Shown here in pieces: positions 31,799 to 33,104 of a stretch of DNA of 33,104 bases. Made by a program: the position numbers and the translations under genes. This DNA is from Pseudomonadota bacterium (GTDB lineage: Bacteria > Pseudomonadota > Gammaproteobacteria > JAFEDO01), in assembly GCA_018241565.1 (NCBI GenBank), contig JAFEDO010000031.1:1-33104 (forward strand). Reading direction: 5' to 3'. The number at the start of each line of letters is the position of its first letter. Position 1 is the stretch's first letter. Under the pieces are notes generated by a model that searched no databases, was not told where the DNA came from, and saw only the letters and a program-made list of their open reading frames with translations.

Positions 31799-31830
31799 GT
31801 ACTATATAAGATAGTACTAACTTGGTACTA
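31799..31830 (+). promoter_or_regulatory. Candidate SufR operator: three GTACTA half-sites
   Basis: GTACTAT (31799-31805) and ATAGTAC (31811-31817) form a 7-bp inverted repeat with a 5-bp spacer. A third half-site GTACTA at 31825-31830 pairs with TAGTAC (31812-31817) across 7 bp. The cluster ends 22 bp before the sufR start and probably overlaps the promoter. Autoregulation by the Rrf2 protein is the expected use; this is inference. Confidence 0.6.
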
Positions 31831-31852
31831 GATCAAGCAATGGGGTGATGAT

Positions 31853-32350
31853 ATGCTGCGCGTCAGTAAATTAGCCGATTATGGTTCAGTTCTTATGGTC
31901 CAGCTGGCTAGGCATAGAGATGCTGTTTTAACAGCGACTGATTTGGCGGAAAAGACTCGGATTAAATTACCAACCGTCAGTAAATTATTAAAACTTTTAG
32001 CCAAGAGAAATCTACTTGAGTCACACCGAGGTGTTAACGGCGGTTACGGTTTAGCACGAGCACCCGAAGAAATTTCTATCGCTGAAATCATTCAAGCAGT
32101 TGAAGGAAAGCCAGCTCTTACCGAATGTAGTTTTCATGCCGGTGATTGTGCATTAGAACCTATTTGTGAAATCCGAGGGAATTGGCGTTTAATCAGCGAT
32201 GCAGTTTATGCCGCATTGGATAGTGTTTCACTAGCCAAATTAGCAAACCCATCTATGAAGATCACTTCAGTAGATGTAAAAAAAATTACGGGATTAGGTA
32301 AAGTCAGTCAACGTGGAGTTAGCGATGACAGAAGCTCAGGAACTCGATAA
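31853..32350 (+). CDS. sufR: Rrf2-family SUF system regulator (SufR-type)
   Basis: A transcription regulator of iron-sulfur cluster assembly that probably senses clusters. Residues 1-60 form the winged helix ([39 protein letters not shown]) and [11 protein letters not shown] is the wing. Three cysteines in [16 protein letters not shown] are the likely [Fe-S] ligands. This fits the Xanthomonas/Legionella-type SUF regulator rather than classic IscR, and the length (165) agrees. It overlaps the sufB start by 26 bp, a common link with the suf operon. The name sufR is a family name for this group and is unrelated to the cyanobacterial SufR. Confidence 0.9.
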   Translation: MLRVSKLADYGSVLMVQLARHRDAVLTATDLAEKTRIKLPTVSKLLKLLAKRNLLESHRGVNGGYGLARAPEEISIAEIIQAVEGKPALTECSFHAGDCALEPICEIRGNWRLISDAVYAALDSVSLAKLANPSMKITSVDVKKITGLGKVSQRGVSDDRSSGTR

Positions 32351-33104
32351 ATTAATCAGTCAGGAATACCAGCATGGTTTCGTGACTGATATAGAATCAG
32401 AATCATTACCACCAGGTTTGAATGAAGAAACTATTCGCGCACTCTCTAAAAAGAAAAATGAACCTGAGTTTATGTTGGAATGGCGATTACAAGCTTACCG
32501 TTATTGGTTAACGCAAACAGAACCAGAATGGGCGAGCGTGCATCATCCCGTGATTGATTATCAAGCGATTACTTATTATTCCGCGCCAAAATCTAAAACA
32601 GATGGTCCAAAAAGTTTAGAAGAAGTCGACCCAGAAATATTAAAGACTTATGAAAAATTAGGTATCCCATTAGCAGAACAAAAAATGTTAGCCGGTGTTG
32701 CTGTTGATGCTGTGTTTGATAGCGTTTCTGTTGCAACCACATTCAAAGAAAAGCTCGGTGAATATGGCATTATCTTTTGCTCTTTCTCTGAAGCAGTTCA
32801 AAAGTATCCTGAATTAGTAAAGAAATATTTAGGATCAGTCGTTCCCGTTAAAGATAATTTTTTTGCGACACTCAATTCAGCGGTCTTCAGTGATGGATCT
32901 TTTGTATATGTGCCGAAAGGTGTTCGATGCCCCATGGAGTTGTCGACTTATTTTCGTATCAATGCAAAATCATCCGGACAATTTGAACGTACGTTGATTA
33001 TTGCAGATGAAGGCAGTTATGTGAGTTATCTCGAAGGCTGCACGGCACCTATGCGCGATGAAAATCAATTGCACGCTGCAGTCGTAGAGTTAGTTGCTTT
33101 AGAA
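32325..33104 (+). CDS. sufB: Fe-S cluster assembly scaffold SufB (5' part)
   Basis: SufB, with SufC and SufD, forms the scaffold on which [Fe-S] clusters are built. The frame opens at ATG 32325, with GGAG seven bases upstream, and continues without a stop to the window end (260 codons). The translated N-terminus has [20 protein letters not shown], then [20 protein letters not shown], and [20 protein letters not shown], which are SufB hallmarks. The remainder, about half of the usual 480-500 residues, lies outside the window. It is translated in an overlapping frame with sufR, so the two are cotranscribed. Confidence 0.96.
   Translation, partial: MTEAQELDKLISQEYQHGFVTDIESESLPPGLNEETIRALSKKKNEPEFMLEWRLQAYRYWLTQTEPEWASVHHPVIDYQAITYYSAPKSKTDGPKSLEEVDPEILKTYEKLGIPLAEQKMLAGVAVDAVFDSVSVATTFKEKLGEYGIIFCSFSEAVQKYPELVKKYLGSVVPVKDNFFATLNSAVFSDGSFVYVPKGVRCPMELSTYFRINAKSSGQFERTLIIADEGSYVSYLEGCTAPMRDENQLHAAVVELVALE

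Overview
The window is an AT-rich, gene-dense chromosomal segment of a gammaproteobacterium. Shared signatures suggest the order Legionellales (Coxiella/Legionella/Berkiella-like): the lptD-surA-pdxA-rsmA-apaH block next to amgK-murU, a separate hemDXY cluster, a long two-domain NAD-type isocitrate dehydrogenase, and a SufR-type Rrf2 regulator ahead of sufB. The taxonomic placement is inference from gene content; no 16S gene is present.

Layout. Positions 1-3697 (+): structured leader, metK, ahcY and rsmE (SAM synthesis, SAH removal, SAM-dependent rRNA methylation). 3843-4865 (+): an atypical response regulator. 4946-6687 (-): glnB, hemC and a cytochrome c5. 6841-7584 (-): a 2-oxoglutarate/Fe dioxygenase, divergent from ubiK. 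8279-12823 (+): comM, hemD, hemX, hemY. 13225-13521 (+): fis with a strong terminator. 13762-15258 (-): a lipoprotein and an orphan ParB-like protein. 15367-17248 (+): NAD-type icd and an XRE regulator. 17422-17805 (-): a HigB/Gp49-like protein convergent to the XRE gene. 17972-25567 (-): lptD, surA, pdxA, rsmA, an orphan MobH/TraI_2-like protein, and apaH (apaG is absent). 26034-27783 (+): amgK and murU for peptidoglycan sugar recycling. 27942-28331 (-): yciA. 28418-31309 (+): argS, a SPOR protein, folB. 31317-31556 (-): a small conserved hypothetical. 31853-end (+): sufR and the start of sufB.

Most genes are housekeeping. The unusual layer is a dense set of GC-rich palindromic repeats that fill nearly every intergenic gap. 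I define six families here. A is TGTCATCC..GGATCTC, paired head to head. B is TGTCATCCCGG..CCGGGATCCAG, three times as a nested 117-118 bp composite. C and E are REP-like hairpins with a GTAG head. D is CCCTCCCCCGG..CCGGGGGAGGG. F is GCAATGGGG..CCCCATTGC. Between copies the stems differ by compensatory changes, so each copy still folds. Several copies sit exactly at gene ends and supply stop codons (hemY, amgK) or a C-terminal tail (pdxA), and one runs in frame ahead of hemD. No transposase that could mobilise them is encoded in the window.

Other points worth a look are the split, convergent toxin-antitoxin-like pair with a repeat between its halves, the orphan relaxase-type protein in place of apaG, a SurA with one parvulin domain, and a duplicated start segment in the ParB-like gene.
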